NCBI GenBank assembly: GCA_015680685.1
Contig: MNCI01029312.1
Coordinates: 4,253-68,252, forward strand
DNA from: Gnetum montanum
Lineage: Eukaryota; Streptophyta; Gnetopsida; Gnetales; Gnetaceae
Direction of reading: 5' to 3'
DNA: 64,000 nucleotides
The first letter of the stretch is position 1. Every line of letters starts with the position of its first letter. The translations under genes were made by a program, and so were the position numbers. The notes under the pieces were generated by a model. It was not told the origin of the DNA. It did not search any database and worked only from the letters and a program-made list of their open reading frames with translations. Shown one piece after another: positions 44,419-55,782 of the stretch.

Positions 44419-45126
44419 TCCACCCAATTTTTGTGTCTAAATCTATTTGCCTCATAGCCAATGTATCCTACAATTTTAGAATCTTTAATTTTTCAGAAAA
44501 ATACCTTTTTATCTTTACAAAAACTAATGTTGCCACTCATATCCCTTACAACAAAAGCCCAGTGTGGAAGTTGCAAGTGTTTGGGTTTTTAGAATTTCCA
44601 CAATAGTTGTGAATTCTAAGGCTAACATGGATTTTCAATTTTAACATTGATCCCCTTTTGTTACCAATCTTTCTCTAGTGAGGCTAGTGTTTGTGGATTT
44701 ACCACCCAAATCCCCATACCCCTTTGTTGTGAACTTTTGACAAAAAAAGCAATGTTGATAGCCTTGATAAAACCCATTTCTTATTCTTTCTGGTAGTAAA
44801 ATTCAACTTTCAAAAATGTAAACTCCCTCCACCATCATTGGATAGAAAGGTGTAAGACCTTCCATCTTACACCCCTTTCTTTTCCTCTCCTACACCTAAT
44901 GTAGGTGTAGTAAGGAAGCTGAGAGTGGATGGAATTTGATACCCATTATTTGCCATTTCTAGTAAAGGAGGTAAACCTCCTTTAACAATTACTTACTATT
45001 TATAGTAATTAACCCATTTTTAGCTATTTTTTCCCTTTTAGTTATTTGTAAATTCCACATGTTGGAATTTGCACTTTTATACAACCTTTTGTAACCTTGT
45101 TTAGCCATTTTTAGCACTTTTTCATC
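44419..45126 (+). other. Untranslated leader of Tat element
   Basis: No frame. Holds two palindromic patches: 'tagtaaaggaggtaaacctccttt' at about 44961-44984 and TTACTATTTATAGTAA at 44993-45008. The latter is the motif also seen in several Tat LTRs. Confidence 0.5.
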
Positions 45127-46980
45127 ATGTCATTCCAACAACCAACCAAATTATCATTCAACTTCATTGAAAACATGTTTGGCCAAAAAACTATGAGGGT
45201 ATATGACCTCAAACATCCCTCCATGGCCAAGTGTAGGTAATTCTTACAACGTAGGGGAAAAAGTCCTAGTTTCTTGGTGATTATTGAAGATTACTACAAC
45301 TTTATTTGTGCCAATAAATAGGTTGGCATGCTAATTCCATAAATGGAAGTAGAAGCTAAGGGGGAGTACAAGCTTATACATTGCAATGGAAAGGAATATA
45401 TCCCTTTCTCATATGAACAAATACCCCTTAATGATACCTATGCATGCATCATATCTTAGTTGATTGAGATGGATAAGGAGGATGAGAAGGTTAGCTCAAA
45501 TGACCACCAAGAGGAGGAAGAGGATGAGTTTAGAGTATAATTTGAACCTAAAAACATTCTAGGTGGGTTTTTTCAACAAGAAATCCCTAAGGCTACAATT
45601 CCTACCTCTAGTCCCTTTTTCTTATCCACAGAATAGAGGCCGCCATCCTCTAATCCTTCTTACATGACTATGTTCGGGCCCACATCAATCATTGTTGTGC
45701 ACCAAATATAATTGGTGCTACATTCCACTTTGCTATTTCATTCACCATCTAGCCTCGATCTATATAGCCTTCACTAGTGGTTTTTACCATCACCAACCTC
45801 TAATCACTAAAGTGGGATGCACCATGGGATCCCAAGCACCAACACCATGCTTGATTAGCTAATGAAGGTCAAGAAAGGACCACTTGAACCAATGCAGAAG
45901 TTCATCCAACAATGGAAAAGTCTACTTAACAAGATACCAGAACCTATAGTTAAAACCAACACTTTGGTTTTATTCAAGGGGATGGTGAAAGATTTTATCA
46001 AGTGCAAGCTATATTACCTTGACCTACCATCACTTATTCCAAGCTTGATCACTTTTGCCACTATCATCAGTTGCCTGGTCATGACATTGATTTCTTCCTT
46101 TCATAGAAAGATGCCCTACAAAAGATGATAGATAAGGAAGAGTTGGTCTTGGATGCTTCTAACCCTTTCCAACTGTAGAGCTAGTTAACACAAGTGTATA
46201 AAGACTTGTGAATGGTAACAACAGTGCATACATTATATTGGTGTTTAACATTGATGATAATCATGGGGCTATAAGGGAGACATTCGTGATTAGGTTATCC
46301 CCTCATGATAAAGGAGCTCTTTAGCCTCAACTAGCTTAAGACACCATATTTTTGTAAGGATACCATCATAGAAATCACCCTAAGAGCCTTTTTTCATCAG
46401 GGTTCCCTAGCCCATGACAACCCAACTTGCCCCTACAACCAAACAATGATCTCTTATGGTGGCTAATATCATAGCTTCTTCCTCTCAACCAACAAATGAC
46501 AATCAAAAAGCCTAAACCAAACATAGGAATCCTAAGAAAAAGCCAAATCACAAAAATGACAAGTAGGCCCAGGCATGGAATGAAGTGGGTTTGTCAATGC
46601 CCACTCCTATATCATCTATGCTCATGACCTCCATAACCCAGGCTACTTCAACAAGTAAACAATTGGAGAAACGTAAAAGCCAAGGGAGAAGAAAAGAGGA
46701 GAAGCAATAGAAACAACATAAAAATGAGATTCGTGTTTTGAGGTGCATGGAGAAAGTTAAGCATAACCGAGGTGACAAGCCCATGGTCAATGAAAAAAAC
46801 TTCCTAAGTGTGATGAAGAAAGTCAAGCAATCTCTTAAACAAAAAAACATAGCCTTGAGCTTGTACGATTTGATCATGACTTCTACTACACATAATGAAG
46901 CACTAATCAAGATGTTGACTTCTATCACTGTTAGTGAAGACATTTCTACTAATGAGAATCCATCCATGTAGTGATGGTTC
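45127..46980 (+). pseudogene. gag of plus-strand Tat element
   Basis: Starts MSFQQPTKLSFNFIENMFGQ at 45127; frame maintained to about 46050 with about ten stops. It includes CNGKEYIPFSYEQIPLNDTY (matched by EYIPLPYDQIELMN in the 6058 gag) and LMKVKKGPLEPMQKFIQQWK; the core Retrotrans_gag segment before it is deleted in frame. After a frameshift at about 46050: FCHYHQLPGHDIDFFL, then KMIDKEELVLD. At 46738-46971 KNIALSLYDLIMTSTTHNEA is the conserved 'IS..DLLM.S..H..AL' motif between gag and protease in Tat elements. The latter two segments match the fragment at 3607-4230 and known Tat layout. Confidence 0.8.
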
Positions 46981-46989
46981 CTTCTTTAC

Positions 46990-47701
46990 CTAGGGATACA
47001 AAGTTAACATCATTGGTATTTCATGATAGCAAAATCAAGGCCAACCCCCAAAATGGTAAAGTGACTAATGCTCCTCTTTTCATCACGATATGGGTGGGGT
47101 AGTATAAAGTGCATTAGGTGCATGTGGATGATGGGCCTACAACAAATGTCATACCATGCACCATAGTTGAACATTTAGGCTTGATAGAATAGATAAAACA
47201 TACTACAACATTAGATCTCAAGTCCTTTAAAGGTTCACAAGTCATTATTAAGGGGTCTATTTTCTTAGAATTTGAGGTAGAAGAGCAATTCCCCACAACT
47301 GCAGATTTCTTAGTGATAGAGAAAACACTAAGGTTTAACCTCATCTTGGGAAGAACTTGGTTCAAGCTATTTCTTCACCTATTCACCAAGAAAATTCACC
47401 TTTCTTATGAGGGAGGTGAAATCATTATTCATGGTGACAATGTGTCTTCCATGGCTATTAACAACATAGACATATAGTAAGGGTTTGAAGTGGAGCTTTA
47501 AGAATAAATTCTTAATCATAAAGCCAAGCAACCCAAGGGAGCTAAGAGAGCCAAAAACGACAACAAAGGATTGTGGGATATGCTATGGGAAGAGCCTCCC
47601 TTCAACATCATTAGTGAAGGAGATGGAAAGTACAAACTAGTGCAAAACAAGTTATACATGTTTTCTAAACTCTTAAAGATTAGAAAACATTTGCACAAGT
47701 A
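46990..47701 (+). pseudogene. Aspartic protease of plus-strand Tat element
   Basis: One frame from about 46998 (FHDSKIKANPQNGKVTNAPL) with the catalytic loop VHVDDGPTTNVIP at 47121-47159; DDG keeps the active Asp of D-(D/T/S)-G. Flap-side FNLILGRTWF follows at about 47332. C-terminal extension GFEVEL...WDMLWEEPPFNIISEGDGKYK is shared with the end of the 6058 gag pseudogene. It ends at TAA 47700-47702. A few stops (TAG mostly). It would mature gag. No RT follows directly. Confidence 0.8.
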
Positions 47702-47702
47702 A

Positions 47703-48561
47703 TGTACACCCCTAATATTTCCACACTATGCCCCTATGACATTGTAAACATATGTATTAATAGCTAGTTAGCCTAGATTTTCTTGTTAACTGTTTATGCC
47801 TTTTTACTTACCTTATTTTAATCTTTTTTTTTCATGTAGCCTAAGGATTTACTTTTGTTTGCATTTTTATTTATCAAATCCTTTTTCTTTCTTTGTTTTC
47901 CCTTTTTAGCACAATATAAATTGCAATAAAAAAACCTCATAAAAATTATAAAACTAGAACAATAATAAAAATTTTAAAATATAAAACAAATAAAAATACA
48001 TCTTTTCTTACAACTAGAGCTTGCCATAGCCTAAACCTGGCAACAAATCATGCCCTTCCATGGCCTAAAACTATCATGCTAATTCCATATAATGTGCACA
48101 ACCCACCATAGCCTTAAATTGGAAATATCTCATGACCCATAATGGCCTTAAACTAGAAAATCAATTAAGAAACTTGTGCTTGCCATGGCCTAAACTTGAC
48201 AAGTTTTTGTTTGCCTCATTCATGTTTTAGCCTATAACTATATCATCTAGTCATTTTTAACATTTTAGCTCAGATAGCCAACGTAGCCATTCACAATGCT
48301 TATAACATTAAAACCTTAAGATCATATTGTCAAGATAAAACCATAACGCTAGAACAATATATCCAAAAATGAAACTAAAACTTAAATTTTAGAACATTTA
48401 AACATACATAGCCATAGCCACACTATGTCGAAAAATTGTTCAAACAATATACAATAAGTTTAAAACTATTTCCAATGAAAACATTGGCCAACATTGACCA
48501 TACACCATCAAAAAAAATTGAAATACATAAGAAAAACTATCATAATAGGAATTTGGTAGCA
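47703..48561 (+). other. Post-protease spacer, T-rich then A-rich
   Basis: Starts with a T-rich stretch (47770-47910), then A-rich sequence with repeated 'ccatagcctaaacttgac'. Same arrangement as 7693-8299. It separates the sense gag-protease from the end of the convergent antisense gene. No gene seen. Confidence 0.5.
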
Positions 48562-51500
48562 CTATGGGGCATCTAGAGAAGGAAGTGGAAAATCATCATC
48601 ATTGCCATCATTGCTAGGGTTGCCAACATCACCTACTTCCTGTGACATAACAACATAAAATTGATCAGTAATCAACAACCAAAATTATAACTTAAAAAAT
48701 TTTAAAATAAAAATTAAAAGAATAAATGCCATAAAAATTTCAAGGAATCTAGCTCAATGATTTCTAGGGATAGATGTTGAAGACTAGTCTCCAAATGATG
48801 GAGAATCTAGTCTTCCATCTTGTTGGCCTAGTCAACATTCCCAAAATTAATGCTTGTGAGGATGTTTGTCAGGTTCACTCCTATTCAATCAGGAAGGTTC
48901 AATGGCACTATAGCTATAGAAGTCTAACCTACATCCATAGTTATCTTAGGAGTAGGAGATTTTTCCACCATGAGAGTGCTTTCAAAGAACTGGTAAGCAG
49001 TCTTAGCTTGAACCCCCTAGATGAATAGCTCTCTCTTGCACCATTCAGTCATCTCCTCCTTGAGCCACTTAAGGTATGCCTTCCAATCAACCTTGTATTT
49101 TTTATTATGAATGTTTTGTGTCTAGCCCCATTCTAGGACCTAGAAACAATAGTCCTTCCAATCCTTGGCTTTTTAGGAGATGAGATACAACTACATCCAT
49201 TACTCCACCATAACCCTAGAAAGTGCCACCTTGTCAAGGATAATGTTCCAATATTGAGCCCACATGATCTCTTTGGTTTGTAAGGTTTCTAAGTTAGTAA
49301 CTTGGGCTTTCAAAAAGGCCTTGTGATCCTAGAGATCCCTTATTATCTTTTCCTGCCACTTGGTCTATTCCCTAAAGGCCACAACTTACTCCCATAGGAA
49401 TTCGTTGCACCTTTGGAATTTCCATGAAGTTTCTACATATGAAATTGCAAGATCAATGGTAGTTTTGTACAACTTCAGGGGTATATTCTTAACATCGGAT
49501 GGAAGCTTTGACAAAGGGTTGAACTCCATGTCATGGCTCAAATTCCATGCCACTAATGGCACTAAAAAAATGCATAGCCATAAGCATGAACCATAACCAA
49601 ACATGGCCATAACATGAATACAACCTATAATTGAAGATAGTCAATACAATGTAGTAAAATGACTAAGGCCAATACAACATAGTTCTTACTAATCTTGGGT
49701 GCAAACTATTATAACTGATCAATGATGTCCTTAGCCATTCTATGCATGAGTTCCATCTTGTCTAGAACCTATACCCATGGTTTTGCATGAAACTTAGGTG
49801 TAGAGGCCTCTACCTATGGCTTAGGAACTATAATAAGAATAACAATTTATAAAATGATTACAATGAAAATCAAACTTCAAACCATATGATATAATGAGTA
49901 CTATTAAGATGAGCACATACCTGGATCCTCATCTTCATTAGGGATGATGACTAGGGGCTCTCTAGGCAAGGGCTCATTGAACAAGACATCTAGATCATCT
50001 AGATCAATGTTGGATAACCCTTCAGCCTCATGCTACTGCAAGAGTGGCTCCTTTGCCAATCTTTATTCTTCCTCTACTGTGGCAATAGCACACCTTTGTG
50101 CCTTCTCTACTACAGTGGCTACACACCTTTACTCTTCCTCCTTAGTAGTAGCTTCAGCTGCCATGTCTTAACACTTATCAACAATCATAACTCGCAAAAC
50201 AAGTTAACATGCATAGACATAAAACATAGAACATAGCATAACCAAATGCTAAAAACATAGTAATATGTATCGATGACTATCTATTGTGCCTTTTTGAGCT
50301 TCCATTTAAGCTTCTTTGTGGTGGGTGGCTTTGATGTTGGTGGTGCTTCTCCCATAAGCCATTTCAACTTTTCCTTGGCTATCTTGTGAAGCTCAACATG
50401 TAACTCTTGGACCATCTTGATGTTTTTTGGAATTGTAAGGGCCTCCTCCCCTATTCTATTAGGGGAAGCACACTACCTACCTTCAAAATCCTTGGTGGTA
50501 ATAGAAAGCAAGTCACCCATCTCCTCTGGTGGATTCTAAGCATGCATAGTTGGATAAATGTTCTTTATCCAAGGCCTAGAGAGTTGGTGTGGGTGCTAGC
50601 TAATTCATCACCTATCCCTCCTCACCATTAAGAACATTGTGAACCTCTTCAAATAAGCTAAAAAAATGCATAATGAATGTGGATTGTTGTAGAGGTATCT
50701 TGATAGAGTTTGAGGATCTCCTCTCAAAGCCTTGTAGCCAAAGAAGTAGCCTAGTTGAACCTAGCGCCCTCTATTAGAACCTTCTTAAAGGTCCATCCTT
50801 GTGCAATGCCAATCACCTTCTTTTATGATAATATTTTAGTAAAGGTATGATATTGGAACAGAGGATAATATTCCTTTGCTTTGGAATTCATGAATCCATC
50901 CAAGGTAAGCCCAGAGTGACCCTTACTAGCATCAAACCACTCCTTAACCTCCTCACGATGGCTAGCCTCTTTTGGTTTGGTGGGAACATTCATCCTACCA
51001 TCAAGAATACCAAACAAGTTATGAAAGGTCTCATCATTGACAAGAATGGTGATCAACATGCCTTGTACTGTGGTGCTAAATTAATTGGCTATTGCATCAA
51101 TGGAGTCAATGATGTTTAGCATTTTGACAATAGGAATGGAGGGGATATGTGTCATAGAAATATCAAGTAGATCATCTGTCCCCTCAACCACCTTTGTGTT
51201 GATAACATCTCACCAAATTTTAGGATGAGGGTATCCTCTAGGAATCCTAAAAGGAATAAGGTGACATTGAAAGAAGTGGAAGGTCCTATAGAGCAATAAA
51301 AAATGCTTAGCATCAACATAGGCATTCATGGAAAAATCAAAATGTAGCTATAGAAACATTATGCATAATGTAGAAAACCATTCTTATTCTCATCTTCTTC
51401 TTATTTAGTGAGGCTTGTGCAGGGGTCCCAGTAGTGACACCCTTCTTCCTAATGTTCTTGAGGACCATCCACCACTATGTGTTGTTTTAGCAACTACACA

Positions 51501-51650
51501 TTTCTTGTAAATAGGTTTAAACATGTTGGCATATTTATCAAAATCACCTCTTAACTACTCATATACAATAGTTATAATCTTGGGGCCTTTGGTAAATACA
51601 CTTAAGGTAGTTTGAGCCACGACCAAGTTTTGATCATTCTAATCAAGCCT
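48562..51650 (-). pseudogene. Spliced antisense gene inside the Tat element, at least five exons
   Basis: Reads on the strand opposite to gag and LTRs. Exons (minus strand): about 51650-50281 (NLVVAQTTLSVFTKGPKIIT, GDFDKYANMFKP, frameshift(s), IPRGYPHPKIW, HREEVKEWFDASKGHSGL, IKMVQELHVELHKIAKEKLK, Pro/Lys tail), about 50166-49921 (MAAEATTKEEE..., acidic, DLDDLDVLFNEPLPREPL), 49827-49690 (STPKFHAKPWV, DKMELMHRMAKDIIDQL), 49561 to about 48730 (WNLSHDMEFNPLSKLPSDVK, WKAYLKWLKEEMTEWCKREL, QFFESTLMVEKSPTPKITMD), 48639-48562 (NDDDFPLPSLDAP, stop). Junctions GATCCAG/gtatgt (49921), ttattatag/TTCC (49827), ATTA/gtaaga (49690), ttttttag/TGCC (49561) and gtcacag/GAAG (48639) keep phase where both sides are clear. 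Exon 4 has 13 stops (9 TAG) and no frameshift. I do not recognise the family. Antisense ORFs are known in Tat elements. Confidence 0.75.
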
Positions 51651-53860
51651 TGTTCATTAACCTTGTACTTGCAAGATGTGCATAAAATTGACAAGCTAAG
51701 AAAGGTGACTAAACTAGTGAAGGCAAAAATGTTAGCAACATAATATAATTATGTGTACCCTTGTAGTTAGTACATAGTGCCAAGTGAGTTTTGAAATAAC
51801 ATGTGAACTCTATGTGCCACCATCTAAGTTTTATTAGCATTATACTGAGAATAATTTGGTGTGGTCTAGATCTTTAACAAGTATTGTTCAAGTTTCAGGA
51901 TCATCAATTATGAACTTGATGATCAATCTTGTAGACCCAAGCAACAAGATCTCCACTATAACACCTACCACATTTTCAAACAAGTGTGACCATTACATCA
52001 CACTAAATTTTTGCAAGCTGTAAATAAGGAATCTCCTTGCCCCTAGTCAGAACCATATTGAGGCTCATTCTAGAAGCAAAATTAGGATGGGAGTGTTTGC
52101 CTTTGGTTGGTTGATGTAACACAAGATGCCCTATAGGGTCCTACATGGAAAAATAATACACACTATTAGGATAATTTTTTAACACTTAGAATCTCTTTAA
52201 AATTGCAATACATATCCTAGTTGGGGGTGAAATTAGCCCCTATGTAAACCTCTAAGGTGTTGGTTAAAGGCTCATTTAGAGATTCAAAAAAATAGTGTTA
52301 AAACCTTCATGGCCCTTAGACATCCTAGCCAAGATATTACAGTTTGAACAACATCATAATAAAGATATGTTGTAGTTCAAAACAACATTGACATAAAAAC
52401 ACCTTCAAAACCTAGAAAACAACCATAGGAGAATACTTACTAAAAATAGTAAAATTTCTTATAACCTTAAAACCAAATTTAGAGAGTAGTCAACATTAAT
52501 AGGGATATCTAGGAGCATGGGACATTAGAAAGAAAAATATCTAAGTATGTCAACACTGCCCATATCTAAGGAGTAGAATTGATATAGCCATAACAAAGAT
52601 TGATTTACAAAAACTTAATAAAAAATTCATAAAAAATCAACTTTTTCTTTGATTTAGGTGATTCCACCACTAAATAAATCCATAAATTACAAAATTTGTA
52701 GCCATTACTAGAAAAAGCCAAAATCCATAGCCATTTTTTCATAGAATGTGACCAAACTAACATGACCATAGCCATCATTAGAAACCTCCTTTCATTCAAG
52801 GTTGGTAACAAAATTGCCAAAATTCATTTTAACTCCAAATAGAGTAATTCCATAATTGTTTGAAAGCTTAAATCAATCCCTATGTAGCCATAACCTTTAA
52901 AAATTCAAAACCCATACCACTTCAAAAATAATTAGTAAACATTTATGAAAATTTGAAAATAGCACAATCCACAACCATGCAACGTAACCCAAGTGGCTAG
53001 ATCTCCCTCATTCTAAGTATAATTTGAACAATACCACAACTAATGAAAACCTTAAATCTAGCATTGAAATGAAAAAACTATAAATTTTAACAATTTCTAG
53101 TTGATTTTTTAAGAAAAAATTCAAAAGAACACCTTTTTTTTGCCAAAATTGGTTGAAAACTAGTTTAAAATAACAAAACCTAATTTTGAAATATAATCAA
53201 ATGAAGAAAATAGCCAAATGACCATGGATCTACAAAAAAACATCATAATAGTAGATGGTATTTCATCAAAATTCAATTTTAGTGAGTAGAGTAGCCTAGA
53301 TTTAGAAAAATGGCCCTATTCCAAACTATAAAAAATTTAGGGAAAATGGCCATAAAATAATAGGAATGGCTAGTTGTGGCCTACCTTGGGTTTGCAACAT
53401 GTGAAATATGAATGAAAATAGACCTAGGTAGGTGGGAGATTCCTTGGGCTACTACATTTGCATCTTTAATTACTAGGTTCTTACTTTTGCCACCTCTTTT
53501 CTTCATGGTTTCAATGATCTACGTTGGAAAAGCTTGGAGATTAGAAGGATGGAAGTCTCAACAATACCTGAGATGAGATTTATAGAAATCATGCTAAGAA
53601 TAAGAAGTTTTTTAAAGCAAAAATATTTTCCAAAGCTCTACTCCAATGTACTATGGAATGGAATGGAATTTGTGATGGATTTTTGCAACTATTTGATAAT
53701 AAAACTAGATCTAACCATAAGTGTCCCTTTGCATACCTCCTTTGCCAATTTCATGCATTGAAACTCATGGTGCATTAAAGTGAAAAGAGGGATAGTTTTA
53801 TCAATGTTGGGAATGGTGGGAGATAGCAACAACTTTCAAAAATTTGAATTTCTTTGTGTG
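51651..53860. other. Non-coding spacer upstream of antisense gene
   Basis: AT-rich with many short A-rich blocks. No frame longer than chance on either strand. It would contain the promoter of the antisense gene, but I see no decisive TATA box. Confidence 0.4.
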
Positions 53861-53869
53861 GGTCCCACT

Positions 53870-55620
53870 ATACGATTTCCATGCTTGGTGTGCCAAGCCT
53901 GAAAACCTCACAAAGGCTAGGTTTTGACCTCTTAGAATACGTAAAACATGTTTTCAATCTTACCCCACCCTATATCCATGTTGATCAATGTGGATCCAAC
54001 ATGGATTCCATTCCCTTATCAACATAACCTTGCCTATTGCCATTTTTAGTAGTTGTGATTGATTCTTTCAAATCCTAGACTCTAGAAGGGGCTAAGATCT
54101 TGATAAAAATTGCTGATTTGGACATCAAAGCTAGGGATACACTACCTAGCATGGCTCTAGAGTTTCCAAAGGGGTTAACATTCATACCCATCATTTGGTG
54201 CTCACCAAGAACTAATCTGACCCCAAGGTTAGCCTCATAGAGCCTTAAAACCCTACAGTTAGACTCGGTAGCCTCAAAACCTTATCAAACCTAGTCAAAA
54301 GTGTTATAAAATTTTAGATTTAGTTGATCTAAATTGAGAGGGGTCCATCCATACTAAGCTTGAATCTAGTTTGGATGGATGGGGGTGACCTTAAATTTCT
54401 AAAATCAACCACTCAATTATCATATTTTGACTCTAACATCCCTTTTCAACTTATGGTACCATAGATTGGATAGAAATAAGTTAGTTTTTGCATCTAAACA
54501 CCTTCCCCATGTTAGTGAACCCCTCATCCATGTTTCCTAACATGGATCTAGTGTGGAAGCCCTAGGGGTATGCCAACAAATCTATTTTGTAGCCAAAAAT
54601 ATCCTTGAAACCTACCCCTTGTGACCTTACAACCCTATTGGAGCCTTCCAAAGCCTTTAGATGCAATGAAATTAATCAAAAATGGTAAAGATCTATCATC
54701 CCTTTCTCATCCATATTAAGGCCATGTTGTCTAGTGTGGATAAAAGGGGGATGACTACATGAGGTATCAAGAAGCCTTGAAACCAATGGATTTTGATACT
54801 AAATCTTGACCCTAAAGATCTATAGCCTCGGTAGCTTTGAAACCCTATTGAATCTTTCTGAATGTAGCCAAATTTGACTAAAAACTAAAGAAATGACTAT
54901 TTCAAGCTGTAGAAGCCTAAAATCATCCTAGAACCAAAAAGCAAGAGCACCCATAGTCATCCATGCTAGATCCATGCTAACCAACATGACCCCAGCATGG
55001 ATACTACCTCCAAATTGATGTAATGATCAAAACCATTCTAAAATGACCTCAAAAATAGGTTTGGAAGTGCACAACTATAGAAACTTTGTTCTAGCTACAA
55101 ATCCAACCCTGTTTGACCTTATTATATCCTAGATCTAGATCATCCATGCTAAGCCCCATCCCATCCATGCTGACCAGTGTGGATACAAGGGGGTATAAGT
55201 TTAAAACCTAATTTTTGACTATGTTTGACCTCAAAAATGACTAATCTTGATAGATATATCCTTGCACTTTCATAGGAAGCCTATGGAATCCTAATTTTGA
55301 TTCTTTGAATGCCATATAATCCATTTTCATTGGTATCCATGGTTGGGCCACACTGCCTAGTGTGAATCTAAAGTGGATGGTAGATCTAAGCATCAATAGG
55401 GGTTTCTAGAAATTGAAATGGATATCAAAACTAGCTTATTTCCTTTCATAGTCCACTACATTGACATGCAAGTCACTCGGAGTTTAAAAATGATTAAAAC
55501 AAGCCTAGAAAATCATCTAGATATCCAATCCATGCTAGGGATCATGCCATCCATGCTAGTTAGCATAGATCCAATGTGGGGCCAACATGGATATTTTAAA
55601 AACCTTTCTTTTGACCTAAA
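53870..55620. repeat. Tandem array B, about 190 bp period, CATCCATGCTA palindrome
   Basis: About nine diverged units with landmarks near 53985, 54135, 54340, 54520, 54710, 54950, 55140, 55340 and 55530. Landmarks contain an imperfect inverted repeat such as ATCCATGCTAACCAACATG...CAGCATGGAT, then a scaffold with 'tttgacctcaaaaatgac' and '(g)gaagcctatggaatcc'. The scaffold resembles that of array C read on the other strand ('attgacctcaaatttcc', 'ataagcctttctag'), while the palindromic word differs. Confidence 0.75.
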
Positions 55621-55782
55621 AAGCCTCAAAATAGCCTTGATTAATGTTTGAATTCATCTAGCACCTTGGGAGCCTTAAACCATGGCTTGATAAGCCCTAT
55701 AACTAGCAAAATATAATCCATGTTTAACTAGTATTAGCCAATGTTTATCACATGCTTCCCATTTTTATTGATTTGACCTTAG

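Noticed and set aside
46548-46967. 139-codon minus-strand frame opposite Tat gag
   Set aside because: The plus-strand frame here has the conserved ALSLYDLIMTS..H..AL motif, so the minus frame is a shadow.
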